DNA from: Apostichopus japonicus
Lineage: Eukaryota; Echinodermata; Holothuroidea; Aspidochirotida; Stichopodidae
Length of the DNA stretch: 64,000 nt
Direction of reading: 5' to 3'
Assembly: GCF_037975245.1 (NCBI RefSeq)
Contig: NC_092563.1
Span: 23,464,960 to 23,528,959, forward strand
Shown here: positions 13,438 through 28,910 of the stretch, in pieces
Layout: every line of letters begins with the position of its first letter
How positions within the stretch are numbered: position 1 is the stretch's first letter
Translations under genes and position numbers: made by a program
The notes under the pieces: generated by a model
The model's input: only the letters and a program-made list of their open reading frames with translations
What the model was told of the DNA's origin: nothing
Database searches by the model: none

Positions 13438-16400
13438 ATATAATGTTATGCTATCGTATCATATTGCCGAAACAAACCTTAAAAAGAAAAGAAAGAACAT
13501 CTATAGCGGTGTTCTCATTACCTTCTCTAATCAATGCTTATATAAACGTTGATAATAATATAACACGTTTTGATAAATTACTCGAAAGTAATACCAAGTT
13601 TATAGTCACCATGCCTGCAGTCAAACTAATTGAACAACTGAAAACCTTTACCAAAACAACGTTTTACCTTTAGTTTTACAGTACAACAGAATTTACCAAC
13701 AAAATTTTGTCTCTGAAAGTGATATCAAACTCGGTGTGATTTACTGAAAGCCATTTTAGATTGACAGTTAAAAGTAAAAATGAAACTTGAAAATATTTTT
13801 TCTGGAAACCTCTTTTCGTGTGGCTGCAAAATGCAGTGTAGCTAAATGTATAGGTTACTGTACTACAAAAGTGTTTGCGAAGGTTGTATACGTAGAACAT
13901 TAACTCACAAGTTAATGCATAGCCTTTATAAAAGGAATTCTCTTTTATTTGAAACAAAACAATTACGAAATTGAAACTGTGCAGACCAAAGGAAGTTCTC
14001 GAGTGGCTTAATTAAGGAAGATTTTATATAATATTGAAAGCCCTCTTTGCTCGTTCTTTCACTTTCAAGCCTAGACACTATTAGCTATTGAAAACATGTA
14101 TATAAAACTACAAACTTGATTTAACTTTCGTTCTAATTGTTTTACGATTTTATTGTGCTTTTCAAATATCATCCACTTCTAATGGCACAGTCACTTTTAG
14201 AAGTAACTTTTGTTGTTATTAAATAACTAAATTAACACGAACTTAAAAAAGAATAGTCGCAATATCCACTGCTGAATATTAAAAGCTCTTCAAATCTTAT
14301 GCACGCTTGATATATACATATATCGGCATGAACTTTTTCTTTCACATTTACGAGTCTCTAAAATGAATTTTAAGTAGAACTCTTTGCGATGACATAGCAT
14401 AAATAATAATTAGACAAAAGCACGGGGGAAAACACAGAGAGAACATGTAGTCTTTATAATGAGGTATACATCCGCTACAAGGAAATGACTTTCAACGTTA
14501 TATGATATCCCTCTTTATCTTCCTCTCTCACTATTCCTACAAACATTACTCACTGAAGATTTACACACACACACACACGTACACACGCACAAATATATTT
14601 CTATGTCAACTGGCAAAATGTTGATAAGGCTCATGTTTCAGTAGCTAGAAACAAATTTGTTTTCAAATCCGATTTCGTGTCATCGAATCCGAGTGTACTA
14701 AACTAATCTATACAAACAGACAAACAAATATAACGTGTTCTGCTAGGATTCCTTCGCTATAAAGTAACGCGTTGACTCTTAAGCTTGCCTTTCATATTCT
14801 TCCTGCGGTATTTCCTTAGCCTAGTGTTAACCATTGACGTTTGCTTTGTGTATACTTGTATACACTGCAGGTTTTATATATCAAAGATCCTATGCTGAAT
14901 CTTAGAGAATATATGTCAAATGGACTTACGAAATAAGGATAAGGAATGTAAAGCATGTGACAGAGAACCTTGTTTGTTACGTAATAATTATGCAAATTAC
15001 TGTACACATTTGAAGCACATAAGGTGTCGTTGTCTCCGGCCATCAGCCGTTTGTATATACAAGGCTGGTGTCAATGCACTTTCTTTTGCTATAGCGTTAT
15101 CACGAGGGATATAGAAGGGCTAGTCTATCTTATTTGAAACACAAAAGAGGTTTAACCTGTAAGAATAATGACACGGAACTCAAACAGACTTAACTCCATT
15201 ATTTATATATACCGACTCCTCGGATACCATCGAAGAGATGTATTATAATCATTTTCACGTGTACGAGAACAACCAAAAAAATAATAATAGTAATGATAAG
15301 TCCTTCCCCGCATGTATATTCAGGCACGATGTATGCAAAACTTATATAGTGACGAAAATATCAGGATTACTGATCGTCCGCGTATTTTTCCCGCCTTGAC
15401 ATATACATGTTAGTGTTGCCTGACGTCATTCTCCCTATGACCGTGCAAAGTGTGTTCCTTCTTTCTTTTACTAGAAAGAGAACATTAGCCGCGTTAAATG
15501 TACACGGAACAAAAACCATTCGAGACAATGTATGGCTCAGCATAATTTTAGTAATAAAGCTATACATGTTGACGTATTAAAGATGATGCCATAGTTGTGT
15601 GTCGCATCTTCAAATTATTAACGGGAAATTATGAACAGAATTTTTTAACTTTTTTAACCGCTTACAATCCTAACCCCCAAAAATTGGATAAACATTTAAA
15701 GATAGAGCCTGGACTCTAAATGGAAATCAAATTCGTTGTACTGTTACACTCTCAGCCCACGTACTCTTACAGTAAGACTGTGACCACGTGATCATGACGT
15801 TGACCTGTCTTGTGCAATATCACGGTTCTCTTGCAAAGAGAACAGTAACTCTGTCTACGGTTACATCTTAGCCAAACTGACGGGAAACGATAAACAGATT
15901 ACAAATTTTGCTTTATTGCAAAAAATAACGAATACCTTTTGTTTGTTTGTTTGCTATTTTATTTTCTAACCATTGAATATTCATCAGCATCATAACGTAG
16001 TCTATACAAAAAGTGTCATACATACTTTATATCTTGCTTATTAACCACACCGAATACCTCTATGTTCACAATAATTAATATAGCCCTCTTTTTTCATGTT
16101 GGATGTCCAGATATTTAACAGGCCTTAAAACAAATAATTCAGTACATTTTGAGAATTTTCATTTGAAAAAGTCATTACTGATATTTATAATTTACTCAGT
16201 TTGTCTTATGTTTTGCCTTAATGGAGCAAAGCTGAATATTGGCCTTGTACATGTGTTGTACATCATACGATGTTTACCACCTCCGCCTCCCCATGCACCC
16301 CTTCCTTCCCCCGGACACATCAACAAGAAAGGTTAAACGAACGTAAGCACGGTATGTTGGATTAGTCGACATTACCGTTTGTTTACGATAAAATATTATA

Positions 16401-16900
16401 AATGTTATCATATATATATTTACCAAGTTTTGAAAGTCTTGTGACTTGTATAACCCTGTTTTACAATTGTTAACCGATTTGATGAACTGTAGTCACATGG
16501 TTTAACATCGTATAAAAGTCAAAGTTTTCGATGACCTCCGAAGACTCCTTTCCACATCCGCACTTTTAACGGATTCTATTTCAGGGAACATGTTAATAGG
16601 GTGATTTAACGACTAGCAGCACTTCAAAAAGTCGCTTCAGGTTAAACAATGATGCTAAAATAGAGCAACTTTCGATATAACAGAAGGACATTTTCAGGAC
16701 AATTTAATTCAGACCTCCATATAATGACGTGCGGTGGGTATTCATTTCTTACTAGACTTTCGTGGGTGATCTGTGTACTAAGACTATAGAGTCGCACGTG
16801 ACATCTGCATTTAGTATTTTGAGGGGGAGGGAGAAGAACCGTGGCACTTCACAGTGTAGGAAGGCCTCAATGGGGTTAAGTAGCAGAATCCTTATAGCCA

Positions 16901-16902
<2 letters not shown>
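13436..16902. other. Intergenic DNA, no gene seen
   Basis: Several open frames of 60-95 codons occur but none shows a domain, plausible splice partners or similarity I recognise. A short (AC)n tract is at 14561-14590. Confidence 0.4.

Positions 16903-16982
<80 letters not shown>
16903..16982. repeat. (TA)n microsatellite
   Basis: About 78 bp of uninterrupted TA repeat. Confidence 0.95.
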
Positions 16983-16985
<3 letters not shown>

Positions 16986-17204
16986 TGAAATAATTGTGAT
17001 CATGTGTCATGACGTCATATGCCATTTACCCGTCACAGTCCTTTCAAAAGTCATCAGGATTTGGAGTATGTCATTTGCAAATAATTTCAACATTTGCTTA
17101 ATTTCATTATTATAAGTGTCAACTACTCTGCTGTTTGCTTTTCATTCTCGCTTCTTTTTTCTTTTCTTTTTTCCCCTTTTTTTTACCAAATATTTGTTAC
17201 AAAT

Positions 17205-17270
17205 GCATATTCATAGAATATTTATATTCATTGAATATGTATATTCATAAAATGTATATTTATACATTGG
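17205..17270. repeat. Short degenerate TATTCATAGAATAT tandem
   Basis: Four to five rough copies of TATTCATNGAATATNTA, a partly palindromic AT-rich motif. Confidence 0.5.
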
Positions 17271-17426
17271 TATTTCTGTTCGGATAAAAACAAATTGGTG
17301 TTCAAGCCACTTTTCTGTGTTTCGGAGACTTCGATCTACAATTTTCAATACCATGTCTTGAGTGGTGCACGAGAATCCCGCTATAATCAATTGAACCCGA
17401 CTACTAGGAACATATATATTGCATAT

Positions 17427-17440
17427 ATTGACACACACAC

Positions 17441-17513
<73 letters not shown>
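17427..17513. repeat. (TA)n microsatellite
   Basis: About 86 bp, preceded by a short (AC)n and with one AAATATA interruption. Confidence 0.95.
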
Positions 17514-17514
<1 letters not shown>

Positions 17515-18026
17515 CAACATGTCCTCCTTTTGTACCCCTATACCAGACCTATGATTCACCCCTGGTCCTGTACTGTATCATAACCTGTCGTCCTTCTCCC
17601 TCTACCCCAATAACTCAGGTGTCCCAAGATTCGTTTATTTGTTTCCTTGGTTTGGTTTCCATGTAACCCATTCAGATTATTTTCAGATGCACTTTTCAAC
17701 TTCTTTTTTTTTCTCTTCGGAAACTTCGATGACTAATACAATTGGACCGTTGCGTGTCGAATTGTATATAGCTCTATGCTGTCGTTGAATGAAATTTACC
17801 ATGAAGTCATTATACCGTATGAAAGGCATTATTGACGAAGGACGTGTCTCACTGATATATATTGCACACTATACAATCACTTCCATAAGTTTCCCTGTTC
17901 TCATGAGAAAAAGAAAAAAATACACATAACCAAAGTTCTTCGAAAATCAGAAGACTGAAGCCAATATTTGAACTGTAGATTATAAAGATGGAGTAATATA
18001 TAGTTGGATTCATTCAACTACCTTAA

Positions 18027-19631
<1,605 letters not shown>

Positions 19632-20394
19632 CAAGGGCGGTGGAACCGGGGGGGGGGGCACAGGGGGCACGTGCCCCCCCACTTTTCCTCAGGTTAAAAA
19701 TGTGCCCTTTTTCTACATAAAAATTTCTAAATAAATAAAGAGTTTACAAAGCGAAACCCACGTCGAATGAAATATTTTGGGAAGTTTTAAATGTTTACTA
19801 CCACAGGCGTAGGAGCCCAATTTGATTTGGGGGGGGGGGGGGGGCTGTAACGACTTGCCCGAAAAATATTACCAAAATTTTTCGCGCGCTACGCGCGCGT
19901 TCAACATCTTAATGTGCATATCATATAGGCATGCAAAGGTTATTACATCGCATGCCAATAACATACAATCATTTGCCGTGTTATAACCCTTCCAAATTGG
20001 TTAGAATTATTCGGAAAGTCGTTACAATAATAATGATCATAATAATATCACTTTAACCATTGAAAAACACATAGAAAATTATTTTTCTTTTAGTATTTTC
20101 ACATATTTCATTTGCTTTCATGCATGTATCGATCGCGTGTGCAGGGACTTGGACTTTATAATGATTTTCCAATTTCCCAATTTGCACATTAGATATTGCA
20201 GTGCTAGTATGCATTGTTTACTTGAGGGGGGGGGGGGGGTGGCGTTGATGGAGTGATGTGTATACGCAAATAAGATAATACAATAAAAGTTATGAAGGGT
20301 ACTAAATATCAGGCTGCATCAGTCCAATCGAATTTCTGCAAAGTGCCCTTCGACGTTGGTGCCCCCCAGATTAAAAGTGCTTCCGCCGCCCTTG
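19632..20394 (+). mobile_element. Non-autonomous hAT-like DNA transposon, family A copy 1
   Basis: The ends are inverted repeats: CAAGGGCGGTGGAACC on the left and, reverse-complemented, CAAGGGCGGCGGAAGC on the right. They are flanked on both sides by TGATTGAC (19624-19631 and 20395-20402), a perfect 8-bp target duplication as hAT transposition leaves. No transposase frame is present in 763 bp. The outer thirds match a second copy at 60799-61920. The middle (about 19806-20090) differs, begins CAGGCGTAGGAGCCC, and contains an 18-base G run and a GC-rich TTCGCGCGCTACGCGCGCG block, so it may be a further nested or exchanged segment. Confidence 0.92.
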
Positions 20395-22384
20395 TGATTG
20401 ACAAGCATGTTTGATAAGCCTTTTCAATGGTAATGTAAGTACGTGTGGGGTGCAGGGTTGAGAGTGTAAGACTCTACGATTTAGTGGGGGGGGGGTATCC
20501 TGTCACCAGTGACCATGGCAGGAACTTGTTAAGGTTAAGGTTTTATATCGGTGGTTGCGTTTGACGGTATTTCAGTCCACATTATATGAGAATAAGTACG
20601 CTAACGTTCTTCTTCCAACGCAACCCCCTCCCCTACCCCTTCCACCACCATGTGAACAAAACCCCACAAGTTGCAAGTACCTCAATTGCACCCCTCCTGT
20701 ATATTGTTGATGCCCTTTCTGAAATTGTTGGTGCCCTTCTAGCTCAAAATTCCTGGCTATACTGGCCTGTGCATTCAATAACTCACACGCTTATACCAAT
20801 ATCGTTTTCCGCCCGAATGCTTATATTCAAAGCAGGTAGGGCATGTATGACGTCACATTTGCTATAATAAGTATTGCAGACCCTTTAAGGTCTTAGTGTA
20901 CTGATGTTCGTGTTTGAAACGTAAGGTAGGTTTTTTCTGTGTTCAAGTGGATTTCGATGGCGGAGATTTATACAGTAAACAACACATGCTGTTTTGTGTA
21001 TGTGTATCACCCTCACATCTCTGTGTAAAGTCGGAACTTACCTTTAAAGATTGATAGCCAATAAGGGCAAAAATATAAAGCATAATAAACATTTTTATTA
21101 CTATTGCTTGCATGCATGGGAAATGAGTTGAGTTATTGTGGGCATATCTGGAAGGGTCGTTTGAGGCAGACCCCTTGGGGTGCATTATAATAAAATATGT
21201 AAATACGTCAAAAGTATGGTCACGTGGTCACGTTACATTATCACGTCTAAAACAAAATATTCTGTATTTGTGGGAGGAGTGATGTTACAACCCCCTATAA
21301 GTTTAATACATTGACACATAGGAAATCAATCCCCTGTACATTTATACAGTCTCTTCATTTCAACTCCCAACATAGCCTCATCTTTCTGCACCGTGCGCGT
21401 CTTCTTGTTGACGGATACCGGCGCAATATAATGATCATTACCTTTATTATTATAACTTTTTATTATTATTACTATGAGTACTTTTCTTGGAAGGTTGTGT
21501 CGCATATGTATTTATGCATATTTATCTCTGCAACAGAAGGACATCCGGAGAAGTACCCTGGATGTGTTTCGATGGTGGAGTAAAACGTTCTCTCGGTTTT
21601 GATAGATGCCAAAAAAAAAAACACAGGGTAATTCCATCAAATATAAATGAACATTAATAAACAAAGAAAGACATTGTTTAATAATTTAGTCGTCATCATT
21701 AATGATTTCAGAGAATAGAAAACTACAAAGTAATCTGGAGTAAGTGACAGTGGGTTAAGGTTAAGGTGGTAACACTTGGTAAAGCGCACATTACTGTAAA
21801 AACACTCAATGGCGCCGAACAAACAAAACAATTATAAAAACGATTTCTTAAATAAATGAGTCTTTAAAGCAGCTTTAAAAGTTCTGATGGTCTTCGAATT
21901 TCTTGTGTCGACGGGGAGAGCGTTCCAAAGTCTAGGGCCAGTGACGCTGGGTGAGGGTTTAGTCGGAAGGGTTTTGGGGAGGAGGGGGGAGGAGGTTCAC
22001 AAAGTTCGAAAGGCAGTGTAACATCCGCTGGCATTTACTTGAGGAGGCAAACCACAAAGTTACTTCAAAACGTTCCGACAAAATGCATCCCATACGCTTT
22101 ACGTACCATAAATTTAAGCATTTCAACGTTCCTGTTTTTCCACAAAAGAACCTTTGTTTTAAATTACTTTCTTTTTTGCATTTCCCTGCAACTCTTTTTA
22201 TTTAAAAAAAAAAATGGAAATGGTACAATTATTATTACCAATATATTATCGGAATACTTATGGAAAAGGGCACTTTTGAGGGCACTGAGGGTACGTTTAC
22301 CGTCCTCCCCATCATCCGCCGGCCCTGTGTTCAGTAATTAGTAGGCTAACATCGTTGTGCTATTCCTATACTGAATAGCTTTGG
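20395..22384. other. Intergenic DNA
   Basis: No gene is recognised. G runs lie near 20485 and 21985. The block around 21870-21960 loosely resembles 9400-9485. Confidence 0.35.
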
Positions 22385-22488
22385 CATGCATGCGTGCGGG
22401 CGTGTGTGCGTGCGGGCGTGCGGGCGTGTGGGCGTGCGGGCGTGCGGGCGTGCGTGCGGGCATGCGAGCGTGCGTGCGTGCGTGTCAT
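22385..22488. repeat. GCGTGCGG / GCGTGTGG simple array
   Basis: About 100 bp of alternating purine-pyrimidine GC-rich repeat made of GCGTGCGG, GCGTGTGG and GCGTGCGT blocks. Tracts of this composition can adopt left-handed DNA. Confidence 0.9.
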
Positions 22489-23276
22489 TTAGAGTCGTTT
22501 TCATGAGTCTGTGTTACGCATAGGCCTAGTCTGAACCGCATACGTTCAAAGTTAAAGTGGTGGGGGTGTGAGGGTGTGGGTGGGGCAGGGTGGGGTAGGT
22601 TGAAGGGAGAGGAATGTAATAGTAAAGAGGAAAAGTTTTGATATAATTCGTTTCGAAACAAAGTTACTACTTCACCGTTACCTTCAACCATTCACAACAC
22701 ATTTACCGTAAACGCCGACCACCACACTCACCCACCCCCACTCCCCTCTCAACCGCACACGTACCACATCTCGTGATAACGCGAATAGCTCTTTCGAATG
22801 GGCGTCAATATGCAGGGAAGCAACAGAAGAGGACAACTATGTTTAATTGACAAACACATTTTGGTTTAACCTTGTCTATGCCAAAGTCGTATCTGATACC
22901 CACGGGAAGGCATTATTATCGCCAACTAAGCTATTATCGCCAACTAAGCGTAATTCCATCCACCGTACCTAAATCTATGCATCACTTTTACCCTTCAAAG
23001 CAGGTTAAGTAAAACAAAGCATCCATTGGCATTATAGACATAACCAAAATGATCCCATCTATTTATTATGGTATCGGAACTCCCGGATATTTTTAACGCT
23101 CAGCCAACCCGTTGTGTTTCCAAGTAAGGTAACCCCAGCGAGGAAGTTAACACGGTATGATTGTGTTGTGTTGTTTATGGGAAGATTCATATTAAATTCA
23201 TATATCATGGTATCGCCAGAAATAGTATCTATGATTAAAATTAGTTTAATTATTTGTTTCTCAGATCCTGTGCTTT
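22489..23276. other. Intergenic DNA with a 19-bp tandem duplication
   Basis: The block TATTATCGCCAACTAAGC is present twice in a row at about 22913-22949. No gene seen. Confidence 0.45.
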
Positions 23277-23277
23277 A

Positions 23278-23290
23278 CTATATATATAAA

Positions 23291-23365
<75 letters not shown>

Positions 23366-23458
23366 GTATATGTATATATATATGTATATATATATATATA
23401 TATATTATTATTATTGTTTATATATATATGTATGTATATGTATATATATATATATATA

Positions 23459-23511
<53 letters not shown>

Positions 23512-23550
23512 AGTATTATTATTATAATAATTGTAATTATTATTATTATA
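23278..23550. repeat. (TA)n / (TAT)n compound microsatellite
   Basis: Two long TA tracts are separated and followed by (ATT)n trinucleotides at about 23402-23415 and 23505-23550. Confidence 0.95.
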
Positions 23551-25429
23551 TGGTGTGCTCTTAAAATGTAACTCAAACTACTTTTATATCTTCTTCAAGC
23601 TTAAATAAACTCCCCTCCCTATCTTCCTCACCTACTAACCCTACTTACTATGATTGTGTTAATAGTTTGCACGTCGCGACATATTACCCATTTAGTTTAT
23701 ATATTCACATTTGGTGTTTCGTCGCATTTAATAAATAGGTGGTTTTAATCAAAATGCCATCAAATTGTTAAACAGGCAAACTGCCGTGTAGCAGACTATT
23801 TCGCTGAACTAAACCGGATTGTAATTTCTCTGTAGTCCGATATGTTATTCACTACTTCACGACCCAACGCTCATGGATAATTCATATCCGTGGCCTCGGG
23901 GAGATTAGCTTTACGCTAACCGAGTTAACCCTTTAATGTTAAAATATAAAAATAATAAATAAATAATTGACAAGGGTGGTTATCTGCATATGGCAGCCAA
24001 CAAAAAACCTCATGTGATATAACACCTCTACATGGCCTCAACAAGTCAGCACATTTAGCGATAAAGATAGGACATAATTTGACAAAGCGTGAAAAAAAGT
24101 TGATTCAAGATAAAACAAACATTACATTTATGCATCATCATTATCGTTATTGATTTGATAAACAAAGAGTGCTTGTTTCATATCATGCAACACAATTATT
24201 GTTTCACCATCGTTTGCGGAGTTTTTACAAGGGAAGCACACGGTATATGAGGAAGCATGATTTCCTGCACCGCATACTGCTGAATTTCCATGTTAGCAAA
24301 AGTTAGTTGATAATTACGCACACGGTTAATTAGTAATCCAATAAATATAGTGCTTAGGCTAACTAAACCTTAACTGACAACTTTAGTAAGTCGACTTTAT
24401 CGGTTATGTTTAATCACTAGGCCTAATTTTGTGTCAAATATTCTACTATTTCTCTGGCAATCGAAGGTCGTTACCCATTCTCGCTAAGAATTCTCTTATA
24501 TATATATATACACACAAAGAGTATATAAGGATTAAAGAATTGATGGGACATCAGACTTGAGCTTATACTGGTGAGATGCGGGAGTGAGGGATGCATGGGA
24601 GGGGAAGGGGTGTTAGAGGGTTGTACATGGGTAATAGAAGGTACAGAGTTTGCACGGGCACAATTAAGGGAACTTATAAACTTTGTATTCATCTTAAAAA
24701 TGGCTTTATCGTTTGGTTGTAACTCTGTGTCTCTAATCAAGCTATGTAATAGGGCTACCCAAACATAATCAAATATTGCACTCCTCTATTTAAAAGGAGT
24801 ATAATGGTTTAAAACGATACATTAATGTTTCTCACTACAATAGTACATTAATGACAATACATTTATTGTCCAATTTCATTTTAGGGGGCGGGGGGGGGGT
24901 GCGGGTTAAATTTGTGTGAACTAAATTACAACGGTAAATTTGCAGGAGTATGCCTACATTATCTTCCTTATGGGATCATTATAGAGAAGTCAAGGAAACC
25001 AAGCTTTATATTCTAGATTCGATGAAGTTTCACATTTTTACATAATTGTTCCATCTTTACTCACAATTTTTCTCTTTACTATGGAATTTGCTAAAGTTGC
25101 CAAATAATATATAGGCCTATATTTCATTATGTTGCTAGCAAAACGCTCAAACCGCAGTCTTCTTATGATATTTTATTTGATTTTTATGTTCAATAAAAAG
25201 ATCTATTCGGCTTGAATTTTCTTTTGGATGTTCATTTCTCAAAGTACAAAAACATTTTTCAGAATGCCATCACTGCTTGTTCTAATATTATCATATAATA
25301 TTATCAGACAGTGTTTGACAGTGTCGTTGCGTTCAATCGCGTTCTGCTTGTGGGAGAGATGGCGCTATTTCGATCGCCTCTATTGCTAAATTAATTCCCC
25401 CCTATAATTAAATGAACAAGGCTGAAATG
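23551..25429. other. Intergenic DNA
   Basis: No gene recognised. A G run lies at 24886-24900. This is where the long TA arrays of the left part stop. Confidence 0.4.
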
Positions 25430-25695
25430 CTATTGACCAATCAGAGTAGGTATATTTTGAGCGCAACAAGTTAGTTTTGTTAGACCGTGAATCAAGATTG
25501 TTCATGAACCCTATACGCGAGGCCTGCTTGCCCGGGATTGTTATATTCGTGTTAAGGGTTCCCAAACAGGTCATAACTTCGTTTCCTTGCGCAAGGATTG
25601 GCACGGTTCGTCCTTCTACAACATTAGATTTGGCTTTTTGAGCGAGATCCGAAACTTGAAGCTAAACTTCTCCAAAAGTTGACGTTGTTGATTCA
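25430..25695 (+). promoter_or_regulatory. Candidate IRF promoter and non-coding first exon
   Basis: A CCAAT box (GACCAATCAG, about 25436) is followed at about 25449 by TATATTTT, then by 200 bp of relatively balanced sequence ending in GATTCA|GTAAGT, a strong splice donor at 25696. The next acceptor that would join the IRF coding region is TTTCTAAATAG at 28900-28910, giving an intron of about 3.2 kb. This is inference: no transcript is available, and the coding start does not depend on it. Confidence 0.35.
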
Positions 25696-28600
25696 GTAAG
25701 TTTTGGTTTTCTTACGAACGAAAACTAAATATTTTATAAAACTCTTCGTCTTTGGTTGGTGGTTGTTAGAAGACATTATTGTTTGCATACTGTTATGTTG
25801 TTTTAGCTACCAATATTTTACAAATTAAACGCGGGATATTAATAAGTAGCTTATGGATTTTAGGATTTGCTTTCAACAATTCTTTCATAAAAAGCGTAGT
25901 AATAGTGAAAACATGTCTTATTACAAATTTTCACATATGTTTTTAACCTTTATGATGTCTGTAACTGACTTTGGCTTTTCCTTAGCTATAGATGTGTTCT
26001 TCGCAAATTGTTTATTGATTGATTAATTTATTTATTTATTTACTCATCCATTCATTTAGTTACATCTACATTGTATCTCTCGTATGACTGGAGGTATTTC
26101 TAAAAATTGTTAGATATCGTTTTATGATTTCAATGTGTTTGTTAATTGCAACCTGTTGGCATCAATTACATGCAACCACAATATCCCTATAGATAAGTAT
26201 TGTTTTAAATCGTTTTACTCTCCACAAAGTTATTATCACTGGCTTATATTTTTGATCAACGGATTATAATTCGAATTTGAATTATCCCTACTTTTGGGTA
26301 TCGAAGAAGTAGAGCAAAATTTAAGATACTTTTCGAAGTGAATTTTTGTGTTTAGAATGATAAAAAAAAAATGCACCACGTTAAAAGACACACGTGAAAC
26401 AAACCTCAGCGATGCGCAACGGAGGCTCGTCATATGTTATTAACCGAGTTGAACGGCTGAGTGCCTGAGTGTTCACGCCATGCATTTTATGTTTTATTCG
26501 TAGAACAAGCTTAAAATGCATTTTTATTCAAAACAGCACAGTAACTGACTCTGCTTGTGTTAAACTAACGGGCTAATATACCCTTTTAGTGCCTAGCTTC
26601 TTCGCGCAGAGGCTGGCGAACAAGTGGAAACTGGCTGTAGCAATTTCTAATTCAAAATATCAATTGAATCTGTGCTTCACAGATGATTAACTTCTTTGGT
26701 GGCAAATTGATTAAGTTTTTGTTTAGGACTTTTTACTCACTTGTGACCGTTACGTCTGCCTCTGTAAATAAACCTCTTCAACATAGTGCAAAGAACAATA
26801 TTTTATTTCCACACATTTCTCCGTGTTTAAGCATTTTTCGATATTAGGCCTATCAATATTGAGCAATCCGTATTGTAGCGTATCGTTCAAAAACGTGGTA
26901 TTTGAAGGTGATATCGTGCGTTCTGAATTAAAAAGAAAAACGCCGTAAACTAAATATTTGCCACCACCTCATATCCAGCATTAAGAACGGTTTTAGTCCA
27001 CGTTTAAGAAAAAAATTCTGTTGGTTACTTTACCGCCACCATCCCCCTCAATTTTTCTTTGGTTTACAAACTGCGTGTGTTGAGGGGGGAGGGGGGGGGG
27101 GAGGTATAGTCATCTATCTTGGACGCAGAAACTATCACACTCAAAAGCCTATTTTCCGAGCGATATGAAAACTGTTACGTGTTTTTACTAGATTAGCCTT
27201 ATCATGTTTAGGCAATAATTCGACAAATGTTTCACCTATAAGCTTTGGTCTGATAATGTCTTTGCACCGCTAGTGGTGGGGGAAATAGTAATATAGACGA
27301 GAGTTTATGCCAAGTGAAGTCTAAACATTTCAAATTAATAAGCTGATTAAAATTTAGGATCACTGTACTGGGCGGTGTATATACCGTTAGAGTAATATTG
27401 ACAATTTCTTTTCATATTGATAACATTTTCCTCTGCCGTGCTTAGAGTTTAGGCCAAGTAGAGTCTAAATATTTCAAATTAATAAGCTGATTAAAATAAA
27501 GGATCACTGTACTGGAAGGTGTATATACCGTTAGAGTAATATTGACAATTTCTTTTCATTTTGATTACATTTTACTCTGCCGTACTTCTCTCGCCATACG
27601 CCTTATCCAACAATTTATGCACACAACCCCCCCCCCCCCCACTCTCCTTTCCCTTTTCCCTCCCCATCCTCACCCCGACCCCATATTCGTGTTAGCCCTA
27701 CAAAATGCTAACTTGGGGATTCATATTAAATCCTCTTCAATATTATCACGCTAAGCAGACACACAGCTTTAACGTATGCGTCAATCTACTTCTGTTGTGT
27801 TTCAATCAAGCGATTGGAAATACTCTTTCCAGACTGAAAGGTAGAGACACTTTTGACCATTAGATTGAATAATTCAGTGTAAGATTGAAGGAATGAGTAA
27901 ACGACTAGCTGAAAGCATTGAATGAACCGATTAATGAGAGTTTGTAGCTAATTATATATTATTCATAAGGAATTGTTAGAATATTAGTGTTTATCTGTTC
28001 ATGTTTTTCTGCACCCCCCCCACCAAAAAAAAAAAGCAACAAAGAAGTTTGAAATATTTCTCTCTGGAAATTTATGACGTCACAATATATGCAGATCATT
28101 ATTCGTCCTGCACATGCGCACACATTATGCGTAAATATGTGTGTCACTTTAATTATAGTCAATTGCAATTCAGAGGAAAAGCCTTTGGTATAGCATTTAA
28201 AATTTATTTCAGTCTGTTTAGCTTGGATTTAATACTAAAATCTTTAGTCTAAAAGTAGTGTTACAACATTTGACCTTTTTTCAATCTTTCGATTAAATTT
28301 TGTGGATAATTGTTTTTGTGTATAGGTGGAATATTTGCATCTTGAAACTATGTAATTACAGGACAACTCGAATAATTTCTCGATACTTCAATTCAATTTA
28401 AATGAGCCAAACAAGATTCAATTCAGTGTTGAATTAAAGGGCGATCTTTTTGTTTTCCTGTTAATTCAGATGACATATAAATAAGTAATTAATTCATCAT
28501 CCTTAATTTGAATAATACCCGGTAAAAGTCATATAAGTTATGACAGAAAACAGTTGACTACTTAAAAAATATATTACCCGAAAAGTTTCTCTGTCTTTTC

Positions 28601-28910
28601 ATGTAAATATAGATGACTTTTTAAGTTATAATCCTTAACAAAATCATTTAGAAACGCAGATAAATAATAATAATAATAATAGTAATATTGGAATTGGAAA
28701 CTCGAATTTTGGTCTATGTTCCCATGATATGAAGAGCGTTTACGCTGAGATAATACAATAAATTACTTTATTGAATATTATCGTCTATTAAGCTACATAA
28801 TTAACTACAAAAATTAAAACAAAACCAATTTATTATATTTTAAATTAATGCAGACCAGTATAAATAGGGATTTACAAAATTTAAAATTCTTCTTTTTACT
28901 TTCTAAATAG
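25696..28910 (+). other. Candidate first intron or upstream region of the IRF gene
   Basis: AT-rich with no coding evidence. It contains the 144-bp tandem duplication listed separately, and C/G runs near 27090-27105, 27628-27640 and 28013-28022. Confidence 0.35.
27301..27580. repeat. 144-bp tandem duplication
   Basis: Two copies start at 27301 and 27445 (GAGTTTATGCCAAGTGAAGT and GAGTTTAGGCCAAGTAGAGT). They run through TATACCGTTAGAGTAATATT to about 27444 and 27580, about 90 percent alike by eye. The second fades into C-rich sequence. Confidence 0.9.
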
